A DNA stretch of 36,733 nucleotides from a virus. Positions 36,107 to 36,733 of the stretch are shown here, in pieces (position 1 is the first letter of the stretch; each line of letters opens with the position of its first letter). The stretch lies in IMG/VR virus record IMGVR_UViG_3300044997_000597, positions 1 to 36,733 of that record; one strand, given 5' to 3'. The position numbers and the translations under genes were made by a program. Under the pieces are notes generated by a model, which was not told where the DNA came from, searched no databases, and saw nothing but the letters and a program-made list of their open reading frames with translations.

Positions 36107-36733
36107 ATGGCTTTATTTATATCTCCCCCATTACAAGGAATCCAAGGTTTACAGGGAATCCAAAGTATACAGGGAATCCAAGGTATTCAAGGGTTCCAAG
36201 GTACTCTAGGGTTCCAAGGTATACAGGGAATCCAAAGTATACAGGGAATCCAAGGTACTCAAGGGTTCCAAGGTATTCAAGGAATCCAAGGTACTCAAGG
36301 ATTCCAAGGTACTCAAGGAACCCAAGGTATTCAAGGGTTCCAAGGTACTCAAGGGTTCCAAGGTATACAGGGAATCCAAGGTACTCAAGGGTTCCAAGGT
36401 ATTCAAGGAATCCAAGGTATTCAAGGAATCCAAGGTACTCAAGGAACCCAAGGTACTCAAGGGTTCCAAGGTATACAGGGAACAGCTGGACCAAGCACTA
36501 TAATAAATGCGGCATCTGTAACGACGGGGACATATTATCCGGTATTAGTAGGAGGAGTTGGATCACTTCAAACAGCACGAACTTCAACCAATTTTAGTAT
36601 CGATACCCAGACTAATGTACTTTCTGTACAGGCTGCTGCTGCTCGATATAGTGACTTGGCAGAAAACTATGTAGCAGATGCAGCCTATCCACCAGGTACT
36701 GTACTAATGGTGGGTGGAGATCAAGAAGTTACT
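36107..36733 (+). CDS. Collagen-like Gly-X-Gln tail fibre, partial (3' end outside window)
   Basis: At least 209 residues, open to the window end. After M-A-L-F-I-S-P-P comes about 115 residues of Gly-[I/F/T/L]-Gln triplets, a collagen-like rod that should form a triple helix. Then G-T-A-G-P-S and a beta-rich region containing A-R-Y-S-D-L-A-E-N-Y-V-A-D and Y-P-P-G-T-V-L, a block I associate with C-terminal domains of phage tail fibres. The correct frame starts with ATG at 36107. Another forward frame and the reverse strand are also open only because the repeat lacks stops. No ribosome site is obvious; the upstream sequence is AT-rich. Confidence 0.75.
   Translation, partial: MALFISPPLQGIQGLQGIQSIQGIQGIQGFQGTLGFQGIQGIQSIQGIQGTQGFQGIQGIQGTQGFQGTQGTQGIQGFQGTQGFQGIQGIQGTQGFQGIQGIQGIQGIQGTQGTQGTQGFQGIQGTAGPSTIINAASVTTGTYYPVLVGGVGSLQTARTSTNFSIDTQTNVLSVQAAAARYSDLAENYVADAAYPPGTVLMVGGDQEVT
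36131..36480 (+). repeat. 9-bp tandem repeat array encoding Gly-X-Gln
   Basis: Roughly 38 imperfect copies of a nine-base unit of the form GG(A/T/G)-NNN-CA(A/G). Higher-order blocks of 18-36 bases recur almost unchanged, for example ATTCAAGGGTTCCAAGG. Such an array can change length by slippage or unequal recombination, and may be collapsed or expanded in short-read assemblies. Confidence 0.9.

Noticed and set aside
36131-36480. Repeat array considered as CRISPR
   Set aside because: Units are 9 bp, contiguous, in coding phase and without unique spacers.
36117-36494. Minus-strand frames with L-G-x-L-E-Y repeats
   Set aside because: Antisense reading of the same repeat, with no promoter or ribosome site.
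36073-36597. Long plus-strand frame encoding N-P-R-Y-S-R repeats
   Set aside because: It is an alternative reading of the 9-bp repeat, which happens to lack stops. The Gly-X-Gln frame from ATG 36107 gives a collagen-like rod followed by a recognisable fibre block.

Overview
The window looks like part of an AT-rich, T4-like marine myovirus genome. Evidence: tightly packed genes with ATGA and TAATG overlaps; recurrent TATAAATA-type late promoter octamers; a class Ia ribonucleotide reductase with glutaredoxin; a DUF6321-type protein; long tail-fibre genes; and many small conserved-hypothetical genes of the marine T4-like type. An intact 5-aminolevulinate synthase gene (C4 heme pathway) points to an alphaproteobacterial host, because cyanobacteria and most other bacteria use the C5 route. 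That host assignment is an inference.

Layout. (1) 1-4332, minus strand: an early-type block read from two consensus TTGACA promoters. It holds a PRPP-binding phosphoribosyltransferase, a HAD phosphatase, a lipoprotein, a SWIM zinc-finger protein, a run of very small proteins sharing a C-terminal W-F-x-L-R-W-like motif, a small membrane protein and a SAM methyltransferase. (2) 4386-10639, plus strand: sugar epimerase, two small basic proteins (candidate internal head proteins), a PGBD-lysozyme, YqgE/AlgH, HNH endonuclease, radical SAM enzyme, an SGNH hydrolase that looks inserted between 32-bp duplications, DUF454 membrane protein, secreted nuclease and a Dps-like ferritin. (3) 10626-11822, minus strand: hemA, whose late promoter abuts the late promoter of the next plus-strand gene. 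(4) 11864-13534: small virion-like protein, Cys-rich metallothionein-like protein, zinc metalloprotease, conserved protein, strong terminator. (5) 13661-14571, minus: glycosyltransferase plus a small protein behind a perfect sigma70 promoter. (6) 14679-19592: structural and conserved T4-like genes, including a probable highly expressed virion protein, a coiled-coil membrane protein, a nucleotidyltransferase and a scaffold-like protein with a dnaX-type A AAA AAG slippery site at its stop codon. (7) 19626-26099: exonuclease, tailspike, nrdA, nrdB, glutaredoxin, Sm-like protein. (8) 26184-36733: a 2589-residue fibre protein, two further fibre/adhesin proteins and a collagen-like Gly-X-Gln fibre cut off by the window end.

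How it works together. Minus-strand genes mostly sit behind host-type promoters and are likely early host-takeover functions. Plus-strand genes mostly sit behind late octamers and build the virion. RNR and exonuclease supply nucleotides, and ALAS, Dps and the Cys-rich protein could together manage iron, heme or metals. Several genes have a promoter element only a few bases from their ATG and no Shine-Dalgarno sequence, suggesting leaderless mRNAs. No tRNA, CRISPR array or integrase was seen, and no gene-free stretch exceeds 300 bases.
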